A DNA stretch of 64,000 nucleotides from Shouchella clausii. Lineage in GTDB: Bacteria; Bacillota; Bacilli; Bacillales; Bacillaceae_D. Below, piece by piece: positions 37,578 through 46,198 of this stretch. The translations under genes and the position numbers were made by a program. The notes beneath the pieces are model-generated. The model saw nothing but the letters and a program-made list of their open reading frames with translations, searched no databases and had not been told where the DNA came from. The stretch spans positions 2,914,001-2,978,000 of the forward strand of contig NZ_CP019985.1 of NCBI RefSeq assembly GCF_002250115.1, read 5' to 3'. How positions within the stretch are numbered: position 1 is the stretch's first letter; each line of letters starts with the position of its first letter.

Positions 37578-38504
37578 ATGAAAGCAATCCCTTTCGAAGG
37601 CATAACGAAGCCTGTATCCGCCCTCATAATGGGCAGTGACTATTTTTCTCCAGATCATCAGGAGTCTGTAAACAACATTCTTGAGCAGTATGTTTCGATC
37701 GGTGGCAATACAATTGATACAGCATTTATTTACAATGGCGGCAAAAGTGAGGCCGCTATTGGGAACTGGCTTGACGCAGGCAACCGGTCGCGAATGAATG
37801 TTTTAACAAAAGGGGGCCACCCGAATGAGAAGGGACATACGATTAATAAACACGACATTGACGAACAATTAAAAATTAGTTTAGACCGTTTGCAAACAGA
37901 TGCAGTTGAGTTGTATGCCCTTCACCGAGATGATCCAACAGTGCCAGTTGGCGCCATTTTAGAATGGCTTAATGAACATAAAGAAGCAGGGCGGATAGGC
38001 GCGTTTGGTGGTTCAAATTGGTCGTTAGCAAGGCTGGCCGAAGCAAACGAATATGCTGAAAAACATGGGCTTGTTGGTTTTTCTTTTTCCAGCCCCAATT
38101 TAAGTCTTGCCAAAGCCCAACAGCCTTACTGGCCTGGCTGCATTAGCCTTGACCAAACAGCGATGGAATGGCACGGGGAAACGAAGCTGCCTGTGTTCTC
38201 GTGGTCCTCCCAAGCACGTGGATTTTTTACAGGCCGCTTTTCTCGAGATGACCGGAGCAATGAAGATTTGGTTCGTGTGTTTTACAATGACGACAATTGG
38301 CAGCGCTATGACCGGGCAGAAGCGTTAGGAAAACAAAAAGGGGCAACGACGATTGAGGTCGCTTTAGCCTATGTCTTAAACCAACCTTTCCCTACCGCTG
38401 CGATCATTGGACCGCAAAATCAACAAGAAATGCAGTCTTGCGCAAAAGGGGCAGCATTGACATTAACTGCTGACGAAGTTGCTTGGCTCGATTTACAAAA
38501 ATAA
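37578..38504 (+). CDS. aldo/keto reductase family protein
   Basis: 308 aa from the ATG at 37578; a GTG two codons earlier is also in frame and overlaps the previous stop. TIM-barrel reductase using NADPH. Visible features: GGNTIDTAFIYNGGKSEAAIGNWL (Asp and Tyr of the catalytic tetrad), TKGGHP (Lys), LYALHRDD (His), and cofactor-binding residues in VALAYVLNQP. Coupling to the Gfo/Idh gene suggests a shared sugar or polyol substrate, which is inference. Confidence 0.88.
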   Translation: MKAIPFEGITKPVSALIMGSDYFSPDHQESVNNILEQYVSIGGNTIDTAFIYNGGKSEAAIGNWLDAGNRSRMNVLTKGGHPNEKGHTINKHDIDEQLKISLDRLQTDAVELYALHRDDPTVPVGAILEWLNEHKEAGRIGAFGGSNWSLARLAEANEYAEKHGLVGFSFSSPNLSLAKAQQPYWPGCISLDQTAMEWHGETKLPVFSWSSQARGFFTGRFSRDDRSNEDLVRVFYNDDNWQRYDRAEALGKQKGATTIEVALAYVLNQPFPTAAIIGPQNQQEMQSCAKGAALTLTADEVAWLDLQK

Positions 38505-38517
38505 TGATTGGCATGTA

Positions 38518-38553
38518 GAAGTTGTTCCTTTTATAGAGGGCAGCTTCTTTTTT
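38518..38553 (+). terminator. probable terminator after aldo/keto reductase
   Basis: GAAGTTGTTCC pairs imperfectly with GGGCAGCTTC around 9 nt, then six T. Confidence 0.65.
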
Positions 38554-38614
38554 AGGTTTATTTTGAAGAGAGTGGAATAAACTGAACGTAGCATCTCTAA
38601 AGGAGGGGAAACCA

Positions 38615-40084
38615 GTGAAAAAGAATTGGCGTTTAGCATTGTTGGCAATTGTTGTGGTTTTGCTTGTATTTCCTCTAACAACCTCATTCCAGGCAAAAGA
38701 AAAAACGCCGCATTTTGGAGAAGAAATCGCTGCGATATTGGAACATGAACGTTTGGCTGGCGCATCTGTTGCCGTGAGTGTCCGGGACGGTGCTACGAAT
38801 GAACTGTTGTTTGAACACAATGGGAACATGTTGCTCCATCCAGCCTCTTCGATGAAAGTGTTAACTGCTGTTGCTGCTTTAACGGAACTAGGCACTGACC
38901 ATACGTTCAAAACGACCGTGTTTACAGACGGCAAAATAAGCAAACGCACTCTCCATGGAAATGTATACATAAAAGGGGGTGGCGACCCTACGCTCATGGA
39001 AGCAGAATTAAATGAGCTTGCACAGGAGCTGCGCAACAAAGGCATCAAAAAAATAAATGGCGATATAATCGCCGATGAATCACGTTATGATGACGTACGG
39101 CTATCCCAAGATTTAAATTGGTCGGATGAATCGTTTTATACAGGGGCGCAAGTATCAGCATTAACTCTTTCTCCGACAGACGACTATGATGCAGGAACCA
39201 TCTTGGTTGAAGTGACAGCGGCAAAAAAAGCAGGCCAAAAACCAATTGTCACGACGCAGCCTGACACTAAAGCAGTGCCTATTATGAATGAGGCGTTGAC
39301 AGTAGCAGCTGGAGAACAGAAATCGTTAAAAATAGAAAGAGAACACGGCAAAGCGGACATCCGCATCACCGGCAATATGCCTATTGGTGCAAGCGCAACA
39401 AGAAGTTGGGTAGCTGTATGGGAGCCGGCTCAATATACAACTGCTGTATTTAAGCAGGCTCTTAACAATGCGGGGATCGACATAAAAAAGGCGGAGGAGA
39501 CAATAGGGTACGTGCCTAAACAAGCAGTAAAACAAGCTGAACGAGAGTCGATGCCTTTGCGTGAACTGCTTGTGCCATTTTTAAAGCTTAGCAATAATGG
39601 CCATGGAGAAGTGCTTGTAAAAGAAATTGGTTATGTAAAAGAAGGAGAAGGGAGCTGGGATGCGGGGTTGCCTCTTGTCGCAGAAAGCACCGAGCAGCTT
39701 GGGGCAAGCGGTCCTTTTTTACTGCGTGATGGCTCAGGCATGTCCCATAAGACGCTCGTTGCGGCAAATGATTTAACGAGCGTGCTCTATCACGCTCAGC
39801 AGCAGCATTGGTTTGCTGATTTTTACAATGGGCTACCAGTTGCTGGAGAAAAAGAGCGGCTTATTGGCGGAACGATGCGGAATCGTTTAGGCGGGATAGA
39901 AGGTGAAGTGAGAGCGAAAACAGGCTCCCTTACAGGGGTTTCAAGCTTAACTGGCTATGCAAGGACAAATGACGGCGATAGCTATTTGTTTACGATTATG
40001 GTAAATAATTTCATTGGCGAAAGCCAAACGATTCGACATATTGAAGATGAGATCGTGTTGGCGATTCTTGGCGAATCATCCTAA
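38615..40084 (+). CDS. dacC: D-alanyl-D-alanine carboxypeptidase, S13 family (PBP4a type)
   Basis: 489 aa, GTG start after GGAGGGGAAA. The N-terminal signal peptide (about 1-27) indicates export to the cell wall. It trims the terminal D-Ala from peptidoglycan stem peptides. Active-site motifs: S78-S-M-K81, SNNGHGEVL in the second position and KTGSLTG in the third. The large insert between the first two motifs is the hallmark of the S13/PBP4 family. It resembles B. subtilis DacC (PBP4a, 491 aa) closely along its length. It is followed by a GC-rich hairpin. Confidence 0.93.
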   Translation: MKKNWRLALLAIVVVLLVFPLTTSFQAKEKTPHFGEEIAAILEHERLAGASVAVSVRDGATNELLFEHNGNMLLHPASSMKVLTAVAALTELGTDHTFKTTVFTDGKISKRTLHGNVYIKGGGDPTLMEAELNELAQELRNKGIKKINGDIIADESRYDDVRLSQDLNWSDESFYTGAQVSALTLSPTDDYDAGTILVEVTAAKKAGQKPIVTTQPDTKAVPIMNEALTVAAGEQKSLKIEREHGKADIRITGNMPIGASATRSWVAVWEPAQYTTAVFKQALNNAGIDIKKAEETIGYVPKQAVKQAERESMPLRELLVPFLKLSNNGHGEVLVKEIGYVKEGEGSWDAGLPLVAESTEQLGASGPFLLRDGSGMSHKTLVAANDLTSVLYHAQQQHWFADFYNGLPVAGEKERLIGGTMRNRLGGIEGEVRAKTGSLTGVSSLTGYARTNDGDSYLFTIMVNNFIGESQTIRHIEDEIVLAILGESS

Positions 40085-40095
40085 TGAATACGAGG

Positions 40096-40127
40096 GGCGC
40101 GCGGCTAAAGAAAGCCGCGCGCCTTCT
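40096..40127 (+). terminator. GC-rich hairpin after dacC
   Basis: GGCGCGCGGCT pairs perfectly with AGCCGCGCGCC around AAAGAA. The following CTTCT is a poor T-tract, but the very stable stem 11 bp after the stop suggests a terminator. Confidence 0.7.
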
Positions 40128-40144
40128 AACCGTGCGGTTTGTTT

Positions 40145-40172
40145 TCAAACAACTGCGTTCGACTAACGTGTT
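40145..40172 (+). promoter_or_regulatory. possible ECF-sigma (SigW-like) promoter for the yknWXYZ-type operon
   Basis: TCAAAC, 16-bp spacer, CGTGTT. The B. subtilis SigW consensus is TGAAAC-N16-CGTATA, so one mismatch in the -35 and two in the -10. A sigma-A-like TATAAT at 40249-40254 with a weak -35 (CTGGTT) is the alternative. B. subtilis yknWXYZ is SigW-controlled, which makes the ECF reading reasonable. Confidence 0.35.
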
Positions 40173-40303
40173 CTTGAGAACGACGAGATTATCCAACAAA
40201 AAATTCTAAAGTTTTTATAAAGTACCTGGTTTTTCTAGTATTTAGCAGTATAATAGAAAAATAGATATGTACCGAATTTCTAGTTATCGAAGGAGAACGA
40301 GAG

Positions 40304-41059
40304 ATGGAACAATTCAAGGAGGCACACCAGCCTGAAGAGTTCGCTTTTTCAAAAAAGCCCAATATTTTCGCCTTTCTTTTTAACCCAAGTAAACAGTTTG
40401 TGCGCATGAAAGTGGAACCGTCCGTCGGCTTTCCGATGTTTATCATCCTCTGCCTCGTCTTACTTGGCCTGCTTTTTCCCGTTTTTACTGGACAAGGAGG
40501 GCTAATCGACTTAGATGCGGTTGCCTATGACGGCGACATGGATGGGATGATGATGGAAGAAGGAATCTACATGGAGGATGCTATGTATGAAGAAGAGGCG
40601 CCGCTGTTTGCTAGCTTTAACATAGATGGCCTCGTTTCAGGGATTATAATTGGAATGATTATGCTGGTTGCATATGCGGCCGGACCGCCTCTGCTTGCGC
40701 TTATCTTGTTTGCGATTTCGAAAATGCAAAACAACCAGACGCCCTATAAGGCAATTTATTCAATGACTGTTTTTGCCACACTCGCAAGCGCCATTGGCTT
40801 TCTGTATTTGATGATTGTCAATGCGGCAAACGGAACGTACGGCTATATTTATACGGCGCCATCTGTGTTTGTCAATGAAACACACCCATTCTATTCTCTG
40901 TTACAAAGCTTGGAAATCTCTACGCTTGCGTTTGTTGCTTTTATTTCGCTGGGGCTCATTAAGACAGCCAACTTTAAAAAATTCCCAGCAATTGCGATTG
41001 GGGCGGGCATATTTGCATTGGTGTTAATTGTCAATTTACTAGGGGGGCTTTTGCGTTGA
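40304..41059 (+). CDS. yknW: Yip1-domain membrane protein, YknW-like
   Basis: 251 aa. Cytoplasmic N-terminus (about 1-40), first membrane segment (about 43-62), then an outside-facing loop (about 66-108) unusually rich in Asp, Glu and Met (AYDGDMDGMMMEEGIYMEDA). Four more membrane segments follow. Yip1 domain. First of four genes with the order membrane protein, membrane-fusion protein, ATPase, permease, as in B. subtilis yknWXYZ, which protects against the SdpC toxin. The acidic loop is not expected from B. subtilis and may reflect an alkaline habitat. ATG after AAGGAGAAC. Confidence 0.8.
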   Translation: MEQFKEAHQPEEFAFSKKPNIFAFLFNPSKQFVRMKVEPSVGFPMFIILCLVLLGLLFPVFTGQGGLIDLDAVAYDGDMDGMMMEEGIYMEDAMYEEEAPLFASFNIDGLVSGIIIGMIMLVAYAAGPPLLALILFAISKMQNNQTPYKAIYSMTVFATLASAIGFLYLMIVNAANGTYGYIYTAPSVFVNETHPFYSLLQSLEISTLAFVAFISLGLIKTANFKKFPAIAIGAGIFALVLIVNLLGGLLR

Positions 41060-41061
41060 GT

Positions 41062-42393
41062 ATGAAAAAAGCAATCATTGGTGGAGTGGTTGTTGTATCT
41101 ATTGCCACATTTACTTATTTTGGACTATCTAAAGCCCGAGAGACAGGTGGCGGAGTGGCAGGATACACGGTCGATTTGGTTACACCGATGAATGAAGTAA
41201 TGGACTCCACCGTAATGGTTCCAGGGAAGTTAGAGTTAGTGGATCGCCAGTTAGTGACAGAACTGGCTGAGCATAGCGGGTTCGAAATATTAGTCGATGT
41301 CGGCGATGAAGTCGAAGAAGGGACGCCGCTCGTCCAATATGACACATCTGAGCTTGATTTTGAGCAACAGGACGTTGAACTGCAAATTGAAAAAGCCAAT
41401 GGGGTAATTGCGGAACTTTCGAAGCAAGAAGAGGATGTGAAGAAGCGTAAAAATGGGCCTGATGTCAAACCGACCTACGAGACGGACGAGGAGACAGGTG
41501 AAAAAACAGAAATTGAACCGGTCGTGACCGTTGCTGAGCTTGACGCTGAATTGGCCGAGCTTGCCGCACAGAAAAAAGAAGAAGCGTTTGAATTGACGCG
41601 GCTAAAAAACCAATTAGAAAGCATTAAAGAGCAAAAAGCACAATTGACCGTGAAAAGCAAAATTGCAGGAACGGTCATTAAGAGAAACGATACGGCAGAG
41701 GACAGCAATGAAGGCCTCGGTGAAAGTGCGACAAACACGTTGCTTGAAGTGGCCGACACGAGCCAATTTACGATTACAGGCAACATTTCTGAGCAGCAAT
41801 CCCTTGAAGTCGAGCCTGGCCATCCTGTTATGATTACATCTGATACAGTGGAAGATGGTTTTTGGGAAGGGGAAGTAGTCGATGTCTCTTATTTCCCGAC
41901 TGAAAGCGATGAATGGTACGGAGATTCGTCGAGCTCTCAATACCCCGTTACGATTAAAATGACCGAAGGCGATACGGACAAGCTCCGGCCAGGTTACCAA
42001 GTTTATGCTGAAATTATAACGATGGAACATGAAGGACTCGCTTTGCCTATGGAAGCGATCCAATATGATGAGTTTTCCTCATTTGTTTACGTTTATGAAG
42101 ACGGTATCGCTGTACGTAGGGACGTGGAAATTGGGATTGCAACTGAATATTCGATCGAGATTTTAGAGGGCGTGACAGAAGCTGATGAGGTCATTCTCGA
42201 TTACATGGGAGAAGTGCATGATGGCATGACTGTTACGCCTGCCGTTTACGAAGATGGCGACTTTGAAGAAGGGCTTGACGGGGTCGATGAACAGTTTGAA
42301 GAAGGGGAAGAACCGTTAGAAGCGCCAATTGACGGGGAAGAAGGCGAAGTGATTGAAGGCGTCGAGATTATTGAAGAGGACGATGATGTATGA
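41062..42393 (+). CDS. yknX: periplasmic-adaptor (membrane-fusion) subunit, YknX-like
   Basis: 443 aa from the ATG at 41062; TTG two codons earlier is possible. N-terminal membrane anchor (about 4-24), barrel-sandwich halves (about 45-95 and 200-240), long coiled-coil hairpin between (about 100-200), beta-barrel domain (about 245-340). It is the HlyD/MacA-like adaptor of a MacB-type exporter. The last 49 residues hold 24 Asp/Glu and no Lys/Arg, an exceptional acidic tail outside the cell. It overlaps the next gene by 4 bp. Confidence 0.87.
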   Translation: MKKAIIGGVVVVSIATFTYFGLSKARETGGGVAGYTVDLVTPMNEVMDSTVMVPGKLELVDRQLVTELAEHSGFEILVDVGDEVEEGTPLVQYDTSELDFEQQDVELQIEKANGVIAELSKQEEDVKKRKNGPDVKPTYETDEETGEKTEIEPVVTVAELDAELAELAAQKKEEAFELTRLKNQLESIKEQKAQLTVKSKIAGTVIKRNDTAEDSNEGLGESATNTLLEVADTSQFTITGNISEQQSLEVEPGHPVMITSDTVEDGFWEGEVVDVSYFPTESDEWYGDSSSSQYPVTIKMTEGDTDKLRPGYQVYAEIITMEHEGLALPMEAIQYDEFSSFVYVYEDGIAVRRDVEIGIATEYSIEILEGVTEADEVILDYMGEVHDGMTVTPAVYEDGDFEEGLDGVDEQFEEGEEPLEAPIDGEEGEVIEGVEIIEEDDDV

Positions 42394-43064
42394 TTGTGCT
42401 CAAACAGGTGACTAAATCGTTCCGCGTGGGCCAAGCTTGGTCACAAGTGTTAGCTCCCATCGATTTAACGATTGAACAAGAAAGCTTTATGTCAATTATG
42501 GGCCCGTCTGGTTCTGGGAAATCGACGCTAATGAATATCATTGGCTGTCTTGACAAGCCGACAACAGGCGAATATTTACTTGATGGCCAGATGATCGGCA
42601 CACTAAGCGAAAAAGAACTTGCCAAGATCCGCAACGAAAAAATCGGGTTTGTATTCCAGCAATTTCACCTATTGCCGCGGCTTTCGGCATGGAAAAACGT
42701 TGAACTGCCGATGGTGTATGCCGGCATCAAAAAAAGCGAGCGAAAAGAGCGGGCATATGAGGCATTGAAAAAAGTGGGCCTTGGCGACCGTGCTACATAC
42801 AAGCCTGCTTCCCTTTCAGGCGGTCAGAAACAACGAGTTGCCATCGCCCGGGCGCTAGTTAACAATCCGTCGATTATTTTGGCGGACGAGCCGACTGGCG
42901 CTCTCGATTCGAAAACGAGCGAATCGATTATGGAATTGCTCCGTGGATTAAATGAAGAAGGGGTAACCATTTCGATTATTACGCACGAAACGGAAATTGC
43001 GGAAAAAACAGACCGGACTGTTTTTGTAAAGGATGGCAAAATCCAGGAGGCAACAGCATCCTGA
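42390..43064 (+). CDS. yknY: ABC transporter ATP-binding subunit, YknY-like
   Basis: 224 aa. Belongs to the MacB/LolD group of ATPases. Walker A GPSGSGKST near 34-42, Q-loop FVFQQFHLLPRL, signature LSGGQKQRVAIARAL, Walker B IILADEPTGAL, H-loop ITHE. ATG overlaps the yknX stop (ATGTATGA), indicating coupling. It powers the permease encoded next. Confidence 0.93.
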   Translation: MIVLKQVTKSFRVGQAWSQVLAPIDLTIEQESFMSIMGPSGSGKSTLMNIIGCLDKPTTGEYLLDGQMIGTLSEKELAKIRNEKIGFVFQQFHLLPRLSAWKNVELPMVYAGIKKSERKERAYEALKKVGLGDRATYKPASLSGGQKQRVAIARALVNNPSIILADEPTGALDSKTSESIMELLRGLNEEGVTISIITHETEIAEKTDRTVFVKDGKIQEATAS

Positions 43065-43098
43065 TAAGCTGCTTGTTTTCCGGAAAGGAACGAGGCCT

Positions 43099-44292
43099 GT
43101 GAACATCATTGAAAACATCAAAATGGCGTTTCATTCGATTGCTGCGCAAAAATTGCGGGCGCTATTAACAACGCTTGGCATTATTATTGGTGTTGCTGCC
43201 GTCATCATGGTAGTGGCAATTGGGCAAGGTGCTGAACAAAAGTTAAAAGCACAAATCGTAGGCGTAGAGAACATTCGGGAGATTTATTTCGAACCATCGG
43301 AATTCGATGAACAGGAAAATCCGAACATTTACGCCTTCTGGCAGTACTCGGAACAAGACGTAACAGACATTCAAGCGTTGCCTTCCGTTCAATCGGTCGT
43401 CGCTTCTAGTGCCGAACACACGACGATTTTGGCGGGCGATGAACAGGTTGAAACGGAAGTTAACGGAATCAACATGCACTATATGGATCTTTACGATTAT
43501 GAAGCTTTAGAAGGGAATTTGCTTCATCCAGTTGACTATTTAACGGGGACGAGGAAAGCCGTCATTACATCCGTGCTGGCTGAACAACTGTTTCCTTACG
43601 AGTCAGCTGTCGGGCAAACGGTAAAAGTTGGCGCTTATCCGATCGAAATTGTCGGCGTATTAGCGCCGTCTGACAGCATTATTAATTTTGAAAGGGAACA
43701 ATTGTTGCTTCCCTATGAAACGTGGAAACAAATTTTCTTCCGTGATGGATTTGACTCCATCCATATTAAGGCGGAAACAGTCGAAGACGTTGAATTGGCT
43801 GTAGCGGATGCAGCTGCAATTTTAAATGAAAACCACAGCACATTTGATGCCTATAAAAGCTATGATATGAGCGAATTTTTGGAAACAGACTCAACGATTA
43901 CCCGTGTCATGACCGTCATTATTGGTGGCATCGCTGGCATTTCGCTTCTTGTTGGCGGAATTGGCGTCATGAATATTATGCTTGTTTCAGTAACAGAACG
44001 AACGAGAGAAATTGGCATCCGCAAGTCAATGGGGGCCACTAGAGGACAAATCCTGTTCCAATTTTTAATTGAATCAATTGTGTTGACCGTGCTTGGTGGG
44101 GCAGCAGGCATTTTGCTTGGGGCGCTGCTCGTACAGCTAATCGGCAACGCATTTGATATGGAGGTCGTTTTGTCTGGAATGGTTGTCTTAATTGCGACTG
44201 CTTTCTCCCTTGGGGTTGGCATCCTGTTTGGCATATTGCCAGCCAATAAAGCGGCGAAGTTAGACCCAGTTGAATCACTGCGGTATGAATAA
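43099..44292 (+). CDS. yknZ: MacB-type ABC transporter permease, YknZ-like
   Basis: 397 aa from the GTG at 43099, after GGAACGAGG; an ATG at 43033 lies inside yknY and lacks a site. Equal in length to B. subtilis YknZ. N-terminal membrane helix (about 20-42), large extracytoplasmic MacB periplasmic core (about 45-250), then three helices with the FtsX/MacB motif VTERTREIGIRKSMGATRGQI. Last gene of the unit; no strong terminator precedes the infC promoter. Confidence 0.9.
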   Translation: MNIIENIKMAFHSIAAQKLRALLTTLGIIIGVAAVIMVVAIGQGAEQKLKAQIVGVENIREIYFEPSEFDEQENPNIYAFWQYSEQDVTDIQALPSVQSVVASSAEHTTILAGDEQVETEVNGINMHYMDLYDYEALEGNLLHPVDYLTGTRKAVITSVLAEQLFPYESAVGQTVKVGAYPIEIVGVLAPSDSIINFEREQLLLPYETWKQIFFRDGFDSIHIKAETVEDVELAVADAAAILNENHSTFDAYKSYDMSEFLETDSTITRVMTVIIGGIAGISLLVGGIGVMNIMLVSVTERTREIGIRKSMGATRGQILFQFLIESIVLTVLGGAAGILLGALLVQLIGNAFDMEVVLSGMVVLIATAFSLGVGILFGILPANKAAKLDPVESLRYE

Positions 44293-44318
44293 ATGCAGGC
44301 GAAAATCAGCAACGTGCA

Positions 44319-44347
44319 TTGACAGGGACCATTCACCATGGTAAGAT
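44319..44347 (+). promoter_or_regulatory. sigma-A promoter of infC-rpmI-rplT
   Basis: TTGACA at 44319-44324 (perfect), 17-bp spacer, TAAGAT at 44342-44347 (five of six). Confidence 0.85.
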
Positions 44348-44364
44348 ACGTCTTGTGTTAGTTA

Positions 44365-44479
44365 ATAAAGCAAGAAGAAGCGCCCGCTTCTCACCTGTAC
44401 GACATTAGTTGCCAGGTTAGAAACCGTCAGTTTGTTAAAATGCTGATTAAGTGTGGGTGCCGTGCGTCCACACTTTTTT
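44365..44479 (+). promoter_or_regulatory. L20-type autoregulatory leader with attenuator upstream of infC
   Basis: A structured leader with inverted segments (GAAGCGCCCGCTTCTCACCTG ... CCAGGT) ends in a clear intrinsic terminator: AAGTGTGG pairs with CCACACTT (44449-44475) followed by T-run to 44479. In B. subtilis ribosomal protein L20 binds this leader and promotes premature termination. rplT is third in the operon here. The L20-binding fold was not verified. Confidence 0.75.
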
Positions 44480-44536
44480 CACGTTTAGACGCGTAAATTG
44501 CTTTAGCTGCATCACAAAATCCACTGGAGGTGGCTC

Positions 44537-45055
44537 ATTATTAGCAAGGACATGTTGGTCAATGAAGGGATTCGGGCTCGTGAAGTACGTCTGGTTGGCG
44601 CTAACGGCGACCAAATTGGCGTCAAGTCAAAGCATGAAGCACTGGAAATGGCACAAAGAGTAAATCTTGACCTTGTCTGTGTGGCGCCAAATGCAAAACC
44701 GCCTGTTTGCCGGATTATGGATTACGGGAAATACCGCTATGAACAGCAAAAGAAAGAAAAAGAAGCGCGCAAAAATCAAAAAGTTATTACAATCAAAGAA
44801 GTGCGTTTAAGCCCGACGATTGAAGACAATGACTTTAATACAAAGCTTCGCAATGCCCGTAAATTCCTAGAAAAAGGCGATAAGGTGAAAGCATCCATTC
44901 GTTTCCGTGGTCGTGCAATTACGCACTCACAAATCGGGCGTGACGTACTTGAACGTCTCGCGAAAGAATGCGAGGACATCGCAACGATTGAGGCCCGCCC
45001 AAAAATGGAAGGCCGCAGCATGTTTCTCGTTATGGCACCTAAAACCGAGAAATAA
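44537..45055 (+). CDS. infC: translation initiation factor IF-3, AUU start
   Basis: 172 aa when started at the ATT at 44537, six bases after GGAGG. The first ATG (44552) is 21 bases from that site and would remove MISKD, which is conserved in Bacillus IF-3. IF-3 binds the 30S subunit and rejects non-canonical starts, so an AUU start gives negative autoregulation. N-domain (about 1-80, with [28 protein letters not shown]), linker, and C-domain (about 85-172, with RFRGRAITH). First of infC-rpmI-rplT. Confidence 0.95.
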   Translation: MISKDMLVNEGIRAREVRLVGANGDQIGVKSKHEALEMAQRVNLDLVCVAPNAKPPVCRIMDYGKYRYEQQKKEKEARKNQKVITIKEVRLSPTIEDNDFNTKLRNARKFLEKGDKVKASIRFRGRAITHSQIGRDVLERLAKECEDIATIEARPKMEGRSMFLVMAPKTEK

Positions 45056-45086
45056 GGGCAGGAATTAGTTAAAGGAGGACGTTGTT

Positions 45087-45290
45087 ATGCCTAAAATGAA
45101 AACACACCGCGGCGCTGCTAAGCGTTTTAAGAAAACAGGAACTGGCAAGCTTAAGCGCTCGCATGCTTACACAAGCCATATGTTCCGCAATAAATCACAG
45201 AAACAAAAACGCAAACTCCGCAAAGCAGCAATTGTGCATTCTGGAGATTTTAAACGCATTCATCAAATGCTCACTTACAAGAAAAAATAA
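45087..45290 (+). CDS. rpmI: ribosomal protein L35
   Basis: 67 aa, very basic. [24 protein letters not shown] is the L35 signature. ATG follows AAAGGAGGA. It lies between infC and rplT, the standard bacterial order. Component of the 50S subunit. Confidence 0.98.
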   Translation: MPKMKTHRGAAKRFKKTGTGKLKRSHAYTSHMFRNKSQKQKRKLRKAAIVHSGDFKRIHQMLTYKKK

Positions 45291-45320
45291 CTGTTCGGAT
45301 AGATTAAGGAGGGATTTGCG

Positions 45321-45680
45321 ATGCCAAGAGTAAAAGGCGGTTATGTCGCTCGTCGTCGTCGTAAAAAAGTATTAAAATTAGCAAAAGGTTACTACGGTTC
45401 GAAGCATACGCTTTTTAAATCAGCACAAGGCCAGGTCATGAAATCTTTGCAATATGCATACCGTGATCGCCGTCAGAAGAAACGTGATTTCCGCAAACTT
45501 TGGATCACGCGTATCAATGCAGCTGCACGCTTAAATGGCCTGTCTTATAGCCGTTTAATGCATGGCCTAAAGCTAGCTGAAATTAACGTTAACCGCAAAA
45601 TGCTTGCTGATCTAGCAGTTAACGATGAAAAAGCATTTGCTCAACTTGCTGATAAAGCAAAAGAAAGCTTAAATAGCTAA
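45321..45680 (+). CDS. rplT: ribosomal protein L20
   Basis: 119 aa, highly basic. [29 protein letters not shown] is the N-terminal extension that threads into 23S rRNA. The C-terminal globular part (about 60-119) is also the segment that, in B. subtilis, recognises the operon leader. ATG follows AAGGAGG. Required early in 50S assembly. Confidence 0.98.
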   Translation: MPRVKGGYVARRRRKKVLKLAKGYYGSKHTLFKSAQGQVMKSLQYAYRDRRQKKRDFRKLWITRINAAARLNGLSYSRLMHGLKLAEINVNRKMLADLAVNDEKAFAQLADKAKESLNS

Positions 45681-45689
45681 AAACACACG

Positions 45690-45719
45690 CAGCCAACGAT
45701 TACATTGGCTGCTTTTTTG
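45690..45719 (+). terminator. terminator after rplT
   Basis: GCAGCCAA pairs with TTGGCTGC around CGATTACA, followed by six T. Confidence 0.95.
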
Positions 45720-45798
45720 TGTGTTCGTCACGATTTTAAGAATACGACTGAAAACAACGTTGTTTTATGAGTAAAGTCTATTTGCAGAAAGTTTGTAA

Positions 45799-45827
45799 TT
45801 GACAATATGGTAGCGTTTTCATATGAT
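45799..45827 (+). promoter_or_regulatory. promoter with embedded cre site for symporter operon
   Basis: TTGACA at 45799-45804, 17-bp spacer, TATGAT at 45822-45827. The spacer contains a cre: on the minus strand ATGAAAACGCTACCAT (45807-45822) fits WTGNAANCGNWWNCAW. CcpA bound between -35 and -10 would repress transcription when preferred sugars are present. Confidence 0.75.
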
Positions 45828-45862
45828 AATGACATACTGATAAACGTAGGAGGGGAAGCAGT

Positions 45863-46198
45863 ATGCCACGAAAAAAAGGCGAAACGGAGTATGAGCGCAT
45901 AACGAAAAGCGCATCCTTTGCGGAGCTGATGAAAAAGAAAAAAGCGTTTTTAGTGCCTAGTATTCTATTTTTTATGGTCTTTTACTTTTCCTTGCCAGTA
46001 CTCGCCGTTTATACCACTGTTTTGGAAACGCCGGTTATTGGCGAAATCACATGGGCATGGGTGCTTGCAATTGCGCAATTTATTATGACATGGACGTTTT
46101 GCATTTTGTATGTAAAAAAATCAGCGCGGTTTGATAAGCTAGCTGAAAAGGTAGTAAGCGAGCAAGACACTGACAGGAAAGAAGGGGCGGGTTTATGA
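45863..46198 (+). CDS. DUF485 membrane protein, partner of the symporter
   Basis: 111 aa. Cytoplasmic N-terminus, two membrane segments (about 28-52 and 65-87), charged C-terminus. It has the DUF485 pattern (ITKSASFAELMKKKKAFLVPSILFFMVFYFSLPVLA). Genes of this family are almost always next to an acetate-type solute:sodium symporter, as here. The ATG of the next gene overlaps its stop (ATGA). Probably a small accessory subunit; exact role unknown. ATG after TAGGAGGGG. Confidence 0.88.
   Translation: MPRKKGETEYERITKSASFAELMKKKKAFLVPSILFFMVFYFSLPVLAVYTTVLETPVIGEITWAWVLAIAQFIMTWTFCILYVKKSARFDKLAEKVVSEQDTDRKEGAGL

Noticed and set aside
40096-40123. Possible CRISPR-like or phage attachment repeat at the GC-rich palindrome
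   Set aside because: Single copy in the window and located as a simple hairpin right after dacC.
43033-43098. Longer YknZ starting inside yknY
   Set aside because: No ribosome site; the GTG at 43099 is preceded by GGAACGAGG and gives the same length as B. subtilis YknZ.
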